Origin: Sphingobacterium chungjuense
GTDB lineage: Bacteria; Bacteroidota; Bacteroidia; Sphingobacteriales; Sphingobacteriaceae
Assembly (NCBI RefSeq): GCF_011316935.1
Contig: NZ_WLYS01000007.1
Location: forward strand, 105,175-169,174
Length of the DNA stretch: 64,000 bases
Direction of reading: 5' to 3'
Shown here: piece by piece, positions 23,883 to 33,588 of the stretch
How the letters are laid out: each line of letters begins with the position of its first letter
Position numbering within the stretch: position 1 is the first letter of the stretch
Program-made: the position numbers and the translations under genes
The notes under the pieces: generated by a model
The model's input: only the letters and a program-made list of their open reading frames with translations
Told to the model about the DNA's origin: nothing
Database searches by the model: none

Positions 23883-25811
23883 TTAGCCCAGCACGTTGTC
23901 TTGTTGCTCCTTATCGAGCTGCTCATATACAGAGTTTTGACTGATGAACTCCGGAACCATACGTTTCATCTGACGTACGACTTCGGTTTCATTCTGTGTA
24001 TGCAATTTTTCAAAAAGGGTTTGGAAAGATTTTTCGACCATATCAATATCGTTTTCACGAACTTGAGCGATCATGATCTTGCCATGGTGTGTAGGAAGCG
24101 TGTTTTCTAGGTCATTTAATAATTCTTCGTAGAGTTTCTCCCCTGGCCGTAGTCCGGTAAATTTAATATCGATCTCTTTGTAAGGTACACGCCCTGAAAG
24201 CTTAATCATTTTTTCGGCAAGATTGACGATCTTAACGGACTTACCCATATCAAAAACGAAAATTTCGCCGCCGATCCCCATATTTCCGGCCTCAATAACG
24301 AGTTGACAAGCTTCAGGAATCGTCATGAAATACCGAGTAATATCAGGGTGTGTCACTGTAACTGGGCCGCCACGCTCAATTTGATCTCTAAAACGAGGAA
24401 TAACAGAACCATTGGATCCTAGCACATTACCGAATCTCGTGGTAATAAAACGCGTCCGACGATCGTCTCTAGATTGCGCTAGTTTTTTGTCCAAAGTCTG
24501 CACATAGATCTCTGCAATTCTTTTTGTGGTTCCCATGACGTTAGTCGGGTTCACCGCTTTGTCGGTAGAAACTAATACGAATTTTTGCACATCATATTCT
24601 ACAGACAAGTTGGCGATATTGTAGGTACCGATCACATTGGTGCGAACTCCCTCAATAGGATGGCTTTCGACGAGCGGCACGTGTTTATAAGCGGCCGCAT
24701 GGTATACCACATGTGGTCTGAAAAGCTCAAATAGCGCGCGCATCCGACTTTGATCCCGCACATCACCAATGTAGGTGTGGTAAATCTGATCTTTATACAC
24801 ATCTTGCAAATCTAACTGCAAATTGTGTAACGGAGACTCGGCCTGATCGCAAAGCACAATCATCTGCGGCTCGAACTTGCCCAACTGTTTAGCAATCTCA
24901 CTACCAATAGATCCTGCCGCGCCCGTTACCAAGACGCGCTTACCTTTTAACTGATGTAAGATATTCTCGTTCGAGATCTGTATAGGCTTGCGCTCTAACA
25001 AATCTTCGATTTTCACTTTCTGAATCTGTTTTGCCAACAGATCGCCATTCATAATACGATCGATTGGTGGCAATGTCAACACATTGACGCTATGTTCCAG
25101 ACAAACATCTACCGTCGCTTGCTTCGTTTCGACACCAATTTTATGAGAAGCAAATATGAGTTCATCAATCTGATACTTGTTAATCATCTTGCTTAGTTCA
25201 CTTGAACGGTAGATCTTGATGCCATCAATAGATTTCCCCACTTTTTTGTCATCGTCATCTATGTAGGCCACTATCAATTTGTCGCCACGAGCGTCATGAT
25301 CAAAGGTTCTTTTTACAGCTAACCCTAAGTCACCAGCTCCATAAATCACTACATTGTTTACCTTTCGTTTGGCCAGCTTAGTATATTGGAAAAAGATCTT
25401 GATACAAGCGCGATAGATCGTAAGTCCGGTAAACAAAAATAAGCCATAAAGAATCACTAAGGTAATGGGCAATACAGCAAATCGCTCAAATGCTATCGCC
25501 CAAAGAAACTTAGCTACTAAAATGACAATCACACTAAATAGCACGGAGGAAAGTATGCGTATGGAATCGGTCGCACTTGTGTAGCGCACAATGCCAGAAT
25601 ACAATTTGAAATAGTAGAAGGAAACTGCAGTAGCTCCCATCATCAGAAATGCTTCCCAGAATACGATGACATGAATCATCTTATCTACTTGGAAAGCACT
25701 ATACACCAGATAACTAAGCAGAAAGGCGATAACCGCCACCGCCATATCAAAAAGAAATATAATCCACCTAGGAACGATCCTAAAATGCTTAAACGGATTG
25801 AAACTTGGCAT
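23883..25811 (-). CDS. FlaA1/CapD-type nucleoside-diphosphate sugar 4,6-dehydratase
   Basis: This 642-residue membrane enzyme has four N-terminal membrane segments (about residues 13-125), a CoA-binding-like Rossmann domain (about 148-260) and a C-terminal short-chain dehydrogenase domain starting with VLVTGAAGSIGSE near residue 299. The catalytic region reads STDKAVNPTNVMGTTK, where Met replaces the usual Tyr of the YxxxK pair, as in PglF/WbpM UDP-GlcNAc 4,6-dehydratases. It likely makes a 4-keto-6-deoxy sugar nucleotide for surface polysaccharide. No other capsule genes adjoin. Confidence 0.92.
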   Translation of the reverse strand: MPSFNPFKHFRIVPRWIIFLFDMAVAVIAFLLSYLVYSAFQVDKMIHVIVFWEAFLMMGATAVSFYYFKLYSGIVRYTSATDSIRILSSVLFSVIVILVAKFLWAIAFERFAVLPITLVILYGLFLFTGLTIYRACIKIFFQYTKLAKRKVNNVVIYGAGDLGLAVKRTFDHDARGDKLIVAYIDDDDKKVGKSIDGIKIYRSSELSKMINKYQIDELIFASHKIGVETKQATVDVCLEHSVNVLTLPPIDRIMNGDLLAKQIQKVKIEDLLERKPIQISNENILHQLKGKRVLVTGAAGSIGSEIAKQLGKFEPQMIVLCDQAESPLHNLQLDLQDVYKDQIYHTYIGDVRDQSRMRALFELFRPHVVYHAAAYKHVPLVESHPIEGVRTNVIGTYNIANLSVEYDVQKFVLVSTDKAVNPTNVMGTTKRIAEIYVQTLDKKLAQSRDDRRTRFITTRFGNVLGSNGSVIPRFRDQIERGGPVTVTHPDITRYFMTIPEACQLVIEAGNMGIGGEIFVFDMGKSVKIVNLAEKMIKLSGRVPYKEIDIKFTGLRPGEKLYEELLNDLENTLPTHHGKIMIAQVRENDIDMVEKSFQTLFEKLHTQNETEVVRQMKRMVPEFISQNSVYEQLDKEQQDNVLG

Positions 25812-25839
25812 ATACCCTACTTATCTTGTCTACGAATGA

Positions 25840-25870
25840 TTGCCAAGTTACTTATTTATTCCTATTTTTA
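25840..25870 (+). promoter_or_regulatory. Promoter of the alanine dehydrogenase family gene
   Basis: TTG (25840-25842), 20 nt, TATTTTTA (25863-25870). The -7 element has 5 of the 6 fixed bases of TAnnTTTG. The ATG is at 25893, preceded by a purine-rich GAGGGA. Confidence 0.5.
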
Positions 25871-25892
25871 GTGTTATTAATGAGGGAAAAAA

Positions 25893-27104
25893 ATGAGCAG
25901 TATGGCGAAGATAGCCCATGAAGCTATTTTTCAGACGAAGGAATCTACCGCTTTGTCGGGGAAACAGAAAAATTCTTTGAAAATAGGGATTCTGAAGGAG
26001 ATCACTTTTCAGGAAAATAGGATAGCACTCACACCGCTATCGGTCGGGCTATTGGTAGAACATGGTCATGAAATAATTCTAGAATCAGGCGCAGGTAATG
26101 CTTCCAACTTCTTAGATCATCATTATAGTGAACAGGGGGCACAGATAACACACGATCCGCGTACGGTGTATGAGTCTGACATTTTAATCAAGATCTCTCC
26201 CCCGACGCTTGCCGAGGTAGAAATGATGAAACCACGTCAGGTGTTATTCTCTTCGCATCAGCCTTCTTTGATGGATCTCGACGTGTTAAAAAGCTTGATG
26301 CGCAAGCAGATTACTGCTTTATCTTTCGAGTATTTGCAAGATGAAGGCTGTCACCTCTCGGTCGTAAGAGCCATGAGTGAAATTGTGGGCGCAACTTCTG
26401 TATTGATTGCCGCGGAATACCTGAGCAATGTTTTTGATGGTAAAGGTCTGATGTTAGGGGGCGTTACCGGCGTTCCGCCGACCGAAATGGTGATCATTGG
26501 CGCCGGCACAGTTGGCGAATTTGCAGCACGCACAGCCATTGCCCTTGGCGCACAAGTAAAAGTATTTGATAGTTCTGTATTTCGACTTCGTCGATTACAA
26601 AATAATGTGGGTAGTCGTGTATTCACGTCTGTTATTCAACCTGTCGTATTAAACAAAGCGGTGCAATCCTGCGATGTGGTGATCGGCGCTATGCGCGCTA
26701 AGAATGGACGCGCGCCATGCCTCATCTCGGAAGAAACTGTATCGAGAATGAAGCCTAATTCGGTAGTTATTGATATAAGTATCGATCAAGGCGGTTGTTT
26801 TGAGACATCAGAAGTTACCTCACACGATCAGCCGACCTTTCGTAAGTACGACGTGATTCACTACTGCGTACCCAACATTGCATCTCGTGTTGCAAGAACG
26901 GCTACGTATGCGTTGACCAATATTTTCACGCCAATTCTATTAGAGATCGGAGAAAGCGGCGGCATGAACAATATGATTTGGGCTAATCCGGGCATTCGTA
27001 GTGCCATTTATCTTTATCATGGCAATCTGACGAATAAAGACATCGGCAGCAAATTTAATATGCCTTCTAAAGATCTTAACTTAATCGTGGTATCTAATCT
27101 GTAA
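25893..27104 (+). CDS. Alanine dehydrogenase family protein
   Basis: This 403-residue protein matches the alanine dehydrogenase / pyridine nucleotide transhydrogenase fold. It shows the N-terminal KEITFQENRIALTP (substrate-binding Arg), ILIKISPP and FSSHQPS (catalytic Lys and His positions), the NAD-binding VIIGAGTVGEFAARTA near residue 203, DISIDQGGCFETS near residue 293 and HYCVPNIASRVARTATYAL. It has a roughly 25-residue N-terminal extension compared with typical alanine dehydrogenases. It would interconvert L-alanine and pyruvate plus ammonia with NAD. The TlpA-like gene follows after 6 bases. Confidence 0.88.
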   Translation: MSSMAKIAHEAIFQTKESTALSGKQKNSLKIGILKEITFQENRIALTPLSVGLLVEHGHEIILESGAGNASNFLDHHYSEQGAQITHDPRTVYESDILIKISPPTLAEVEMMKPRQVLFSSHQPSLMDLDVLKSLMRKQITALSFEYLQDEGCHLSVVRAMSEIVGATSVLIAAEYLSNVFDGKGLMLGGVTGVPPTEMVIIGAGTVGEFAARTAIALGAQVKVFDSSVFRLRRLQNNVGSRVFTSVIQPVVLNKAVQSCDVVIGAMRAKNGRAPCLISEETVSRMKPNSVVIDISIDQGGCFETSEVTSHDQPTFRKYDVIHYCVPNIASRVARTATYALTNIFTPILLEIGESGGMNNMIWANPGIRSAIYLYHGNLTNKDIGSKFNMPSKDLNLIVVSNL

Positions 27105-27110
27105 AAAAAC

Positions 27111-27620
27111 ATGAGACATATCCTTATTATCAGCATTTTATTGATCAATGGTTGGTATGCCACCGCGCAAAACTGGCATACGAAGGTTGGCCAACAAGTA
27201 CCCTACTTCGAGATAGAAACCAAAGACGGCACGAAAAAATCGACAGAAACGCTCGAAGGGAAAGTGGTCTTGATCAATTTTTTTGCGACTTGGTGCCCAC
27301 CGTGTAGACAAGAGCTACCAGAAGTGCAAAAGCAAATATGGGATAAGCACAAGGATCGGGAGGATTTCGAAATTGTCGTACTGGCCAGAGAAGAAGGTTG
27401 GGACAAGCTCACTCCTTTCGTAGAGCAATTCGGCTACACCTTTCCATTTTATCCAGATTTGAATAGAAAAGTCTATAGTTTATTCGCTCCGGATACGATT
27501 CCAAGAAATGTGATTATTGATCGCAATGGTAAAATCATATACCAATCAATAGGATACGAACCGGAGGAATTTGCGCAAATGGCCGACCTTATTCAGCTCC
27601 ATCTAGATCAACCTTACTAG
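27111..27620 (+). CDS. Periplasmic TlpA/ResA-like thioredoxin
   Basis: This 169-residue protein has a signal peptide (ending YATAQ near residue 20) and a thioredoxin domain with the active site FATWCPPCRQELPE near residue 59. The WCPPC motif and the periplasmic location are typical of TlpA/ResA family thiol-disulfide reductases. It is co-transcribed with the alanine dehydrogenase family gene (6-base gap). Its stop overlaps that of the convergent LacI-type regulator gene by 4 bp. Confidence 0.9.
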   Translation: MRHILIISILLINGWYATAQNWHTKVGQQVPYFEIETKDGTKKSTETLEGKVVLINFFATWCPPCRQELPEVQKQIWDKHKDREDFEIVVLAREEGWDKLTPFVEQFGYTFPFYPDLNRKVYSLFAPDTIPRNVIIDRNGKIIYQSIGYEPEEFAQMADLIQLHLDQPY

Positions 27621-28636
27621 CTTTTTCGAGTAGAATCTCGCACGATCAAAATTGGATCGAGTATGATTCTTGTATCAGACAATACGAGTGGATCCGCAGA
27701 TTGCAACATCGTTAGAAATAACCGAGCCGATTCCTCACCCATCTTTTCTGCTTGTTGATCTATTGTCGTAAGCGAAGGATTGATGTACGCCGAGAATGTT
27801 TGGTTGGCAAAGCCTACTACACCAATTTCTCCTGCTTGCACCTGTCGTTCATGCAATACATTCAATATACCAAGCGCCGTAAAGTCATCTCCTCCGATAA
27901 TAGCATCTGGCCTAGTGGGTAAATCCAACAATTGATTCGCAGCGCGAATTCCTGCCTCGATTGAAATCTCTTCACGAACGATAAGACGAGGATCGATAGC
28001 GAATCCATGCTCGGTCAGTGCGCGCGTATAGCCAGAGAAACGATCTTCAAAAATCTTAATCGTGCTGGCTGTAGATGCGAAAGCAATACGTTGGTATCCT
28101 GATTTGATTAGGTGCGACGTAGCTAGGTAACCGGCACCTTCATCATCAATAGCGACCTTCGGTGCATGAATGCGGTCATCTATTCGGTCAAAAACCAACA
28201 AAGCCTTGTGTTCCTCATGTACTTTTTGAAGATGGCTGAAATCCGTCGTTTCGAGAGATGGTGAAATAATGATACCATCTACCTGCGCCTCCAATAATGT
28301 TGCAATACCATTTTGCTCGGATTGCAAGGATTCATTGCTTTGATACAAAATGATAGAATATCCAGCACGCTTGAAATGCAGCTCCAAAGTGGAAATAAAA
28401 GCAGAGAAAAAATGAATTTGCGCATTAGGCACAATCACGCCTATGATATAGGTTTTACCCGAACTTAGGGAAGAAGCAACCTTATTAGGCCGATAATTCA
28501 TTTCTTCGGCCATCTTGCGCACCGCATCTTTCGTAGCATCACTGATCAGGTCAGAATTATTCAATGCGCGAGAAACGGTAGATATGGTCGTGTTTAGCGC
28601 TTTGGCAATATCATAAATCGTGGTTCTTTTTTTCAC
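27617..28636 (-). CDS. LacI-family repressor of the xylose genes
   Basis: This 339-residue regulator has an N-terminal LacI helix-turn-helix (residues 5-25, TIYDIAKALNTTISTVSRALN) with the hinge region NYRPNKVASSLSSGKT, followed by a periplasmic-binding-protein-like ligand domain (IIGVIVPN, VDGIIISPS, AIIGGDDFTALG). It is divergent from xylBA. The perfect palindrome TGCAAGCGCTTGCA at 28688-28701, of LacI/GalR type, sits directly after the xylB -7 element. Xylose or a derivative is the presumed inducer. Confidence 0.92.
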   Translation of the reverse strand: MKKRTTIYDIAKALNTTISTVSRALNNSDLISDATKDAVRKMAEEMNYRPNKVASSLSSGKTYIIGVIVPNAQIHFFSAFISTLELHFKRAGYSIILYQSNESLQSEQNGIATLLEAQVDGIIISPSLETTDFSHLQKVHEEHKALLVFDRIDDRIHAPKVAIDDEGAGYLATSHLIKSGYQRIAFASTASTIKIFEDRFSGYTRALTEHGFAIDPRLIVREEISIEAGIRAANQLLDLPTRPDAIIGGDDFTALGILNVLHERQVQAGEIGVVGFANQTFSAYINPSLTTIDQQAEKMGEESARLFLTMLQSADPLVLSDTRIILDPILIVRDSTRKS

Positions 28637-28645
28637 GTTAGGTTT

Positions 28646-28663
28646 TTTACAAATAATTGTAAA
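28646..28663. promoter_or_regulatory. Inverted repeat in the xylose intergenic region
   Basis: TTTACAA-N4-TTGTAAA, a perfect 7-bp inverted repeat. It overlaps the xylB -33 TTG and lies 10 bases upstream of the regulator start codon, so it could be a site for a second regulator or for autoregulation. Confidence 0.45.
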
Positions 28664-28701
28664 TATAAAATAATCTAACTAGATTTATGCAAGCGCTTGC
28701 A
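28657..28701 (+). promoter_or_regulatory. xylB promoter and LacI-type operator
   Basis: TTG (28657-28659), 20 nt, TAGATTTA (28680-28687, 5 of the 6 fixed bases of TAnnTTTG), immediately followed by the perfect palindrome TGCAAGCGCTTGCA (28688-28701) with the central CG typical of LacI-family operators. A repressor bound here would block the start site. Confidence 0.7.
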
Positions 28702-28723
28702 CTTAAACCTAATTGATGACAAT

Positions 28724-30220
28724 ATGCTTTTACTTGGTATAGACCTTGGTACATCCTCCATCAAAATCTCCGTCGTAGATCACGAAAGTCAAAAAACATT
28801 GGCTACGGTGAGTTATCCGGAAGAAGAAAGTCCCATCCATTCCCCAGAAGCGGGCTGGGCAGAACAGGATCCGAATATGTGGTGGGAACATATTCAGATC
28901 GGCATTCGTAAAGCGCATGCTACGGGCTCGTACAATCCTGCAGATATTAAATTTATCGGTATTGCCTATCAAATGCATGGTTTGGTTTTATTGGATGCCG
29001 ATGGCCATGCCCTACGTAATTCCATTATCTGGTGCGATAGCCGTGCGGTGCCGATCGGTCAACAAGCTTTTCGCGATTTGGGCGAGCAAGAGACACTGCG
29101 TACGCATTTAAATTCTCCGGGGAATTTCACGGCGTCTAAATTTAGATGGGTAAAAGAGCACGAACCCGAAATTTATAAAAAAACGAAGCATCTCTTACTG
29201 CCGGGCGATTTTGTATCGTACCAACTCACCGGAGAATATTGCACGACGAATAGCGCCTTGTCGGAAGGTGTATTATGGGATTTTTCTAAAAACAGCGTAT
29301 CAAAGACCATATTGGATCACTACGAGTTGGACGCTGCTGTGATTCCCACTATTCATCCCGTTTTTGCAGATCACGGCCGCATCCTTCCTACTGTAGCGGA
29401 TGAACTTGGGTTGGCGCACGATGTGCACGTCACCTACAAAGCTGGTGATCAGCCCAATAATGCGCTTTCGCTGAATGTGATGCAAGCCGGAGAAGTAGCT
29501 GCTACGGCTGGTACATCAGGGGTTATCTATGGTGTAAGCGATCAATTGGTTTACGACCAGCAATCTCGTGTAAACACGTTTGCCCATGTAAACCATGGCG
29601 AAGCGACGACGCGCACTGGCGTGTTGCTTTGCATCAACGGAACAGGAATTTTGTATAACTGGATCCGCAAAATCGCGGGGCATGGACTCTCCTACGACAA
29701 AATTAACGAGATCGCTGCCACCGCTCCAATCGGAGCTCAAGGTTTAAGCATATTCCCTTTCGGTAATGGTGCCGAACGCATGCTCAATGATCGTATGATA
29801 CAAGCTTCGATTATGGATATCGACTTCAATCGGCACGATAGCGCTTCCCTTTTTCGCGCAGCGCAAGAAGGAATAGCATTTGCCTTTCGGTATGGCTTAG
29901 ATATTATGCGAGAGAATGGTATGATGCCAAAGGTAATCCGTGCAGGGCACGCCAATTTATTCAAAAGTGACGTGTTTAGATCATCTTTTGTGGCCACGAC
30001 CAATACGCCTTTAGAATTATATCAAAACGATGGCAGCGTAGGTGCAGCATTAGGAGCAGGCATTGGTGCTCACGTATATCGCGATGCGAGAGAAGCGCTT
30101 AAAGGTCTGCAAGTGATTGCCGACTTTGCTCCTGAAAAAGGTCTGACAGACCGGTACGAGGAATTGTACCAAAACTGGAAAAAACAATTAACTCAAAAAT
30201 TAAATACAAATACCATATGA
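28724..30220 (+). CDS. xylB: Xylulokinase
   Basis: This 498-residue FGGY-family kinase phosphorylates D-xylulose to xylulose 5-phosphate. The N-terminal phosphate-binding motif [15 protein letters not shown] and the second ATP-binding region [12 protein letters not shown] are clear, as is MHGLVLLD near residue 87. The frame is open from a TTG at 28697, but that lies within the operator, so the ATG at 28724 is chosen. Its stop overlaps the xylA start (ATGA). Confidence 0.96.
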   Translation: MLLLGIDLGTSSIKISVVDHESQKTLATVSYPEEESPIHSPEAGWAEQDPNMWWEHIQIGIRKAHATGSYNPADIKFIGIAYQMHGLVLLDADGHALRNSIIWCDSRAVPIGQQAFRDLGEQETLRTHLNSPGNFTASKFRWVKEHEPEIYKKTKHLLLPGDFVSYQLTGEYCTTNSALSEGVLWDFSKNSVSKTILDHYELDAAVIPTIHPVFADHGRILPTVADELGLAHDVHVTYKAGDQPNNALSLNVMQAGEVAATAGTSGVIYGVSDQLVYDQQSRVNTFAHVNHGEATTRTGVLLCINGTGILYNWIRKIAGHGLSYDKINEIAATAPIGAQGLSIFPFGNGAERMLNDRMIQASIMDIDFNRHDSASLFRAAQEGIAFAFRYGLDIMRENGMMPKVIRAGHANLFKSDVFRSSFVATTNTPLELYQNDGSVGAALGAGIGAHVYRDAREALKGLQVIADFAPEKGLTDRYEELYQNWKKQLTQKLNTNTI

Positions 30221-31545
30221 ACGTGTTAACAGGCGAAAAAGAATTTTTTAAAGACATTAAGCAAATCCAATTTGAGGGTTTGGAGAGCGACAATCCCCTC
30301 GCTTTCCGCTGGTACAATCCAGATCAGATCGTTGCGGGAAAAACGATGGCTGAACATTTTAAGTTTGCCTGCGCTTACTGGCATTCTTTTAATGGCGATG
30401 GTGGAGATCCATTTGGTGGCGCCACGCATATCTTCCCTTGGGATAAGCAAAGCGATCCAGTAGCTCGCGCTAAAGACAAGATGGACGCCGCATTTGAATT
30501 CATCACCAAATTACAAATCCCCTACTATTGTTTTCATGATGTAGATTTAGTCGACTTCACCAACGATGTCGTAGAGAATGAAAATCGTTTGCAGCAAATC
30601 GTTGCATACGCCAAGCAGAAGCAGCAAGATAGCGGTGTAAAACTACTATGGGGTACAGCAAACTTGTTTAGCAATCCGCGTTACATGAATGGTGCTGCAA
30701 CCAACCCAGACTTCCATGTATTGGCGCACGGTGCAGCGCAAGTAAAAGCAGCTCTAGACGCCACGATTGCTTTAGGCGGCGAAAACTATGTTTTCTGGGG
30801 CGGTAGAGAAGGCTACATGTCATTGCTTAATACGAATATGAAGCGTGAGCAGGAGCACTTGGCCAAATTCCTTCATTTATCCAAAGATTATGCGCGCAAA
30901 AACGGTTTCAAAGGGACTTTTTTCATCGAGCCAAAGCCATGTGAGCCTTCAAAACACCAATATGATTATGATGCAGCAACGGTGACAGGTTTCTTACGCC
31001 AATATGATCTGTTGGATGACTTCAAACTCAACTTGGAAGTGAATCATGCTACGCTAGCTGGACATACGTTTCAGCATGAGCTTCAAGTGGCTGTTGATGC
31101 CGGGTTGCTAGGATCTATGGATGCGAACCGCGGCGATTACCAAAATGGTTGGGATACGGATCAGTTTCCAAATGATATCAATGAATTGACAGAATGCATG
31201 TTAATTATTTTAGAAGCTGGTGGATTCCAAGGTGGGGGTGTCAACTTTGATGCTAAAATTCGTCGTAACTCTACAGATTTAGCAGACCTAGTACATGCAC
31301 ACGTAGGTGGTATAGATCTGTTTGCGAGAGCATTGGTAACGGCTGATCGTATTTTGACTAACTCAGATTATCAAAAGATTCGTAAAAATCGCTATAGTTC
31401 GTTCGACGATGGTGAAGGCGCCTCTTTCGAGAAAGGTGGCCATACGTTGGAAACGTTGCGCGACTTTGCGGCAGCAAATGGCGAACCACAAGTGAGAAGT
31501 GGCCAACAGGAATTCTTAGAAAACCTGATTAACCGCTACATTTAA
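30217..31545 (+). CDS. xylA: Xylose isomerase
   Basis: This 442-residue class II xylose isomerase shows the family motifs in order: [12 protein letters not shown] near residue 100 (catalytic His), [10 protein letters not shown] near 188, [18 protein letters not shown] near 233 (metal-binding Glu), [19 protein letters not shown] near 270 and the metal-binding SMDANRGD near 303. It interconverts D-xylose and D-xylulose in the cytoplasm. It is translationally coupled to xylB by a 4-bp overlap and closes the operon in front of a strong terminator. No xylose transporter gene is adjacent. Confidence 0.97.
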   Translation: MNVLTGEKEFFKDIKQIQFEGLESDNPLAFRWYNPDQIVAGKTMAEHFKFACAYWHSFNGDGGDPFGGATHIFPWDKQSDPVARAKDKMDAAFEFITKLQIPYYCFHDVDLVDFTNDVVENENRLQQIVAYAKQKQQDSGVKLLWGTANLFSNPRYMNGAATNPDFHVLAHGAAQVKAALDATIALGGENYVFWGGREGYMSLLNTNMKREQEHLAKFLHLSKDYARKNGFKGTFFIEPKPCEPSKHQYDYDAATVTGFLRQYDLLDDFKLNLEVNHATLAGHTFQHELQVAVDAGLLGSMDANRGDYQNGWDTDQFPNDINELTECMLIILEAGGFQGGGVNFDAKIRRNSTDLADLVHAHVGGIDLFARALVTADRILTNSDYQKIRKNRYSSFDDGEGASFEKGGHTLETLRDFAAANGEPQVRSGQQEFLENLINRYI

Positions 31546-31554
31546 AAATGTGCT

Positions 31555-31602
31555 ATACAAAAAGATCGGCTTTCATCGAGATGAAGGCCGATCTTTTTGT
31601 AT
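31555..31602. terminator. Bidirectional terminator between xylA and secG
   Basis: A 16-bp outer stem (31555-31570 with 31587-31602) with an inner TTCATC/GATGAA stem. A- and T-runs on both sides serve both convergent units. Confidence 0.9.
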
Positions 31603-31624
31603 AATGAGAATTATTTACTTACGC

Positions 31625-31984
31625 TTAGTTAGCACTTGTATCACCAGCAGCTGGTGCAGCAGTAGGTGCAGGTGCTTCGTTTGTCGGAATATTCAATCCA
31701 GGATTATTTTGCATTGGTGCTTCCAATTGATCGTTCAATCTATCGGATGAACCTGTAGATCCGCTTGGGCCAACCATGTTAAGACCTAAACAAAAAACCA
31801 TCAATGCAATAGCCAATGCCCAAGTTCCTTTTTCTAAGAAATCTCCGGTACGTTGCACGCCCATAAGGTTAGAACCGCCTGCGAAACCAGAAGATAAACC
31901 TCCACCTTTAGGATTTTGTATTAACACGATCAAACCAAGTAACACACTGGCTAATACAATTAAAATAATGATTAGGGTAACCAT
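31625..31984 (-). CDS. secG: Protein translocase subunit SecG
   Basis: This 119-residue protein has two membrane segments (about residues 3-22 and 52-70) joined by the SecG signature loop QNPKGGGLSSGFAGGSNLMGVQRTGDFLEK. A low-complexity Pro/Ala-rich tail follows. It is an accessory subunit of the SecYEG channel. It is the last gene of the miaB-secG operon, just after the unknown TPR protein. Confidence 0.95.
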   Translation of the reverse strand: MVTLIIILIVLASVLLGLIVLIQNPKGGGLSSGFAGGSNLMGVQRTGDFLEKGTWALAIALMVFCLGLNMVGPSGSTGSSDRLNDQLEAPMQNNPGLNIPTNEAPAPTAAPAAGDTSAN

Positions 31985-31996
31985 ACTATATAAATA

Positions 31997-33037
31997 TTAA
32001 AATTTTTGTTCTAATTCTTCAATTCGGCTCGCAAAGTACGCTTTTTTTTCTGGATTAATCGAAATTAATTTCCTAAAAACATCAGCAGCTTTGGGATACA
32101 ATCCTTGTTCAATATAAATATTGGCCAATGTCTCCGTAACCAATGAGAAATGGTCTTCCGCGCTCTTTCTAGCTTTGTTTTCATTGTTGACCACATCGGG
32201 TGTTGGTGGCTGTATTTGAGGTTCTTCTCTAATAAAGCGTTCGATGACCGCATCGGTTTTCTTCGGCATGGATACTTCCACTGTTTTCTGGCGAATAGCC
32301 GCACTCAGCTTATCTTCCGGATCTTGCAAATGGAAGATATTTTCTCTGATCTGATGATCTAAAATCGTCTCATCAAATTTTGACGGGACAAACTGACCAT
32401 CAGCACGTGCGGTAAGCGATTGTAAATTGACGAAAGGCTGATAGGTATCTGCGTGTTTGAGACGTGTTTTGTACAGCCACCAGCGAAAACTATAGGGCAT
32501 TAGCTCATCGTCGTATACGCTTAGGTCTTCTTCACTATCGGCATCTTTTGCACTTGGTTCTACAGGAGCTACGGCAGCTATGTCGGTACTTGGATCGGCT
32601 ACTTCCGTTGATTTCTCTAGCGCAAAATAGTCGGCAGATTGTGCTTGCTCGAAGATCAATTCCGCAAGTTCGTCGCCCGTATTTTCGGTTTCGACCTCCT
32701 CTTGCTCTGTCGTAGTTGCCACAATTTCCTCTTCGATCGCAGCTGGCTCAATCTCTTCCTCTTTTACCCAATTTTCATCCGCCATATTATCGGCACGTTG
32801 CTCAACCAAATCGTACAACCAATACCGATTATCGGTGTGAAGTAATGCCTTCTGTACGGTCGCTTGCACACTTGGATCGGCAGCAGTTGCCCGACGACAT
32901 TGATAGGCAAATACAAGCGCCTGAGCGAAAGGATATTCGGAAAACAGCAATTGAAAATCCACATCGGATACGGCATTCGGATCTCGCAATGCTTCGGCAA
33001 ATAATTGTTTGATATTTGATGTAGATGCTTGGTTCAT
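31997..33037 (-). CDS. Conserved protein with acidic linker and C-terminal TPR
   Basis: This 346-residue protein has no signal peptide. It has an N-terminal helical domain (about residues 1-90), a strongly acidic low-complexity stretch (about 90-175, rich in Glu and Ala), a short conserved block (MPYSFRWWLYKTRLKHAD) and a C-terminal TPR-like hairpin (LANIYIEQGLYPKAADVFRKLISINPEKKAYFASRIEELEQKF). I do not recognise a named family. Its position between lptE and secG hints at a link to envelope biogenesis or secretion (inference only). Confidence 0.75.
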   Translation of the reverse strand: MNQASTSNIKQLFAEALRDPNAVSDVDFQLLFSEYPFAQALVFAYQCRRATAADPSVQATVQKALLHTDNRYWLYDLVEQRADNMADENWVKEEEIEPAAIEEEIVATTTEQEEVETENTGDELAELIFEQAQSADYFALEKSTEVADPSTDIAAVAPVEPSAKDADSEEDLSVYDDELMPYSFRWWLYKTRLKHADTYQPFVNLQSLTARADGQFVPSKFDETILDHQIRENIFHLQDPEDKLSAAIRQKTVEVSMPKKTDAVIERFIREEPQIQPPTPDVVNNENKARKSAEDHFSLVTETLANIYIEQGLYPKAADVFRKLISINPEKKAYFASRIEELEQKF

Positions 33038-33050
33038 GACGGGTCTTGAC

Positions 33051-33578
33051 TTACCAGTTATTGAATGTCCGGTTGTAAATATCCTCTGTTAACATTAGGA
33101 TAATTTCTCTAGTTAACTGTAACTCTGTGTTGGTATTGACAACTCCTCGAAATTCTCTGAACTGCGTAAAGTTTTCTTCATAATCGCTTTCTCCGGATTC
33201 ATCTTTGCGATTCGTGTATTTCACTTTTACCGTAATAGACAATCGGTTTAATGCGGCAAGATTCGTATTAGCTTCTACACCGGCGGAAGATATGGTATAG
33301 TTCGTGATCACACCCTCAAAAATAGCGTCTCCATTCTGGTCTACTTGATTCAGTCTAGATTGTGTCCTGATCCGTTCTTTTAATCCCTCTGTAAAGTCTT
33401 GACTTAAAGAAGTAATCACCATAGGAGCAATATTCTCAAAGAATTCGACCGTATAGGTATTCATATTTTCAGGGATACTGCCGCCACTCAAGCTATACTT
33501 TACCCCGCAACTCTGTGTGGTAAAAATTAACATCACAGCAGTGATAATGACAGTAAGTATGGATTTATGATGATTCAT
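33051..33578 (-). CDS. lptE: LptE-family outer-membrane lipoprotein
   Basis: This 175-residue lipoprotein has a signal peptide with the modified Cys in TQSC near residue 24, followed by GVKYSLSGGSIPENMNTYTV and a DxxTEGLKERI segment typical of the Bacteroidota LptE family. LptE plugs and assembles the LptD barrel that inserts lipopolysaccharide into the outer leaflet. LptD is not encoded here. The gene lies 10 bases after the sigma-54 activator gene. Confidence 0.85.
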   Translation of the reverse strand: MNHHKSILTVIITAVMLIFTTQSCGVKYSLSGGSIPENMNTYTVEFFENIAPMVITSLSQDFTEGLKERIRTQSRLNQVDQNGDAIFEGVITNYTISSAGVEANTNLAALNRLSITVKVKYTNRKDESGESDYEENFTQFREFRGVVNTNTELQLTREIILMLTEDIYNRTFNNW

Positions 33579-33588
33579 AAACGAAGTC

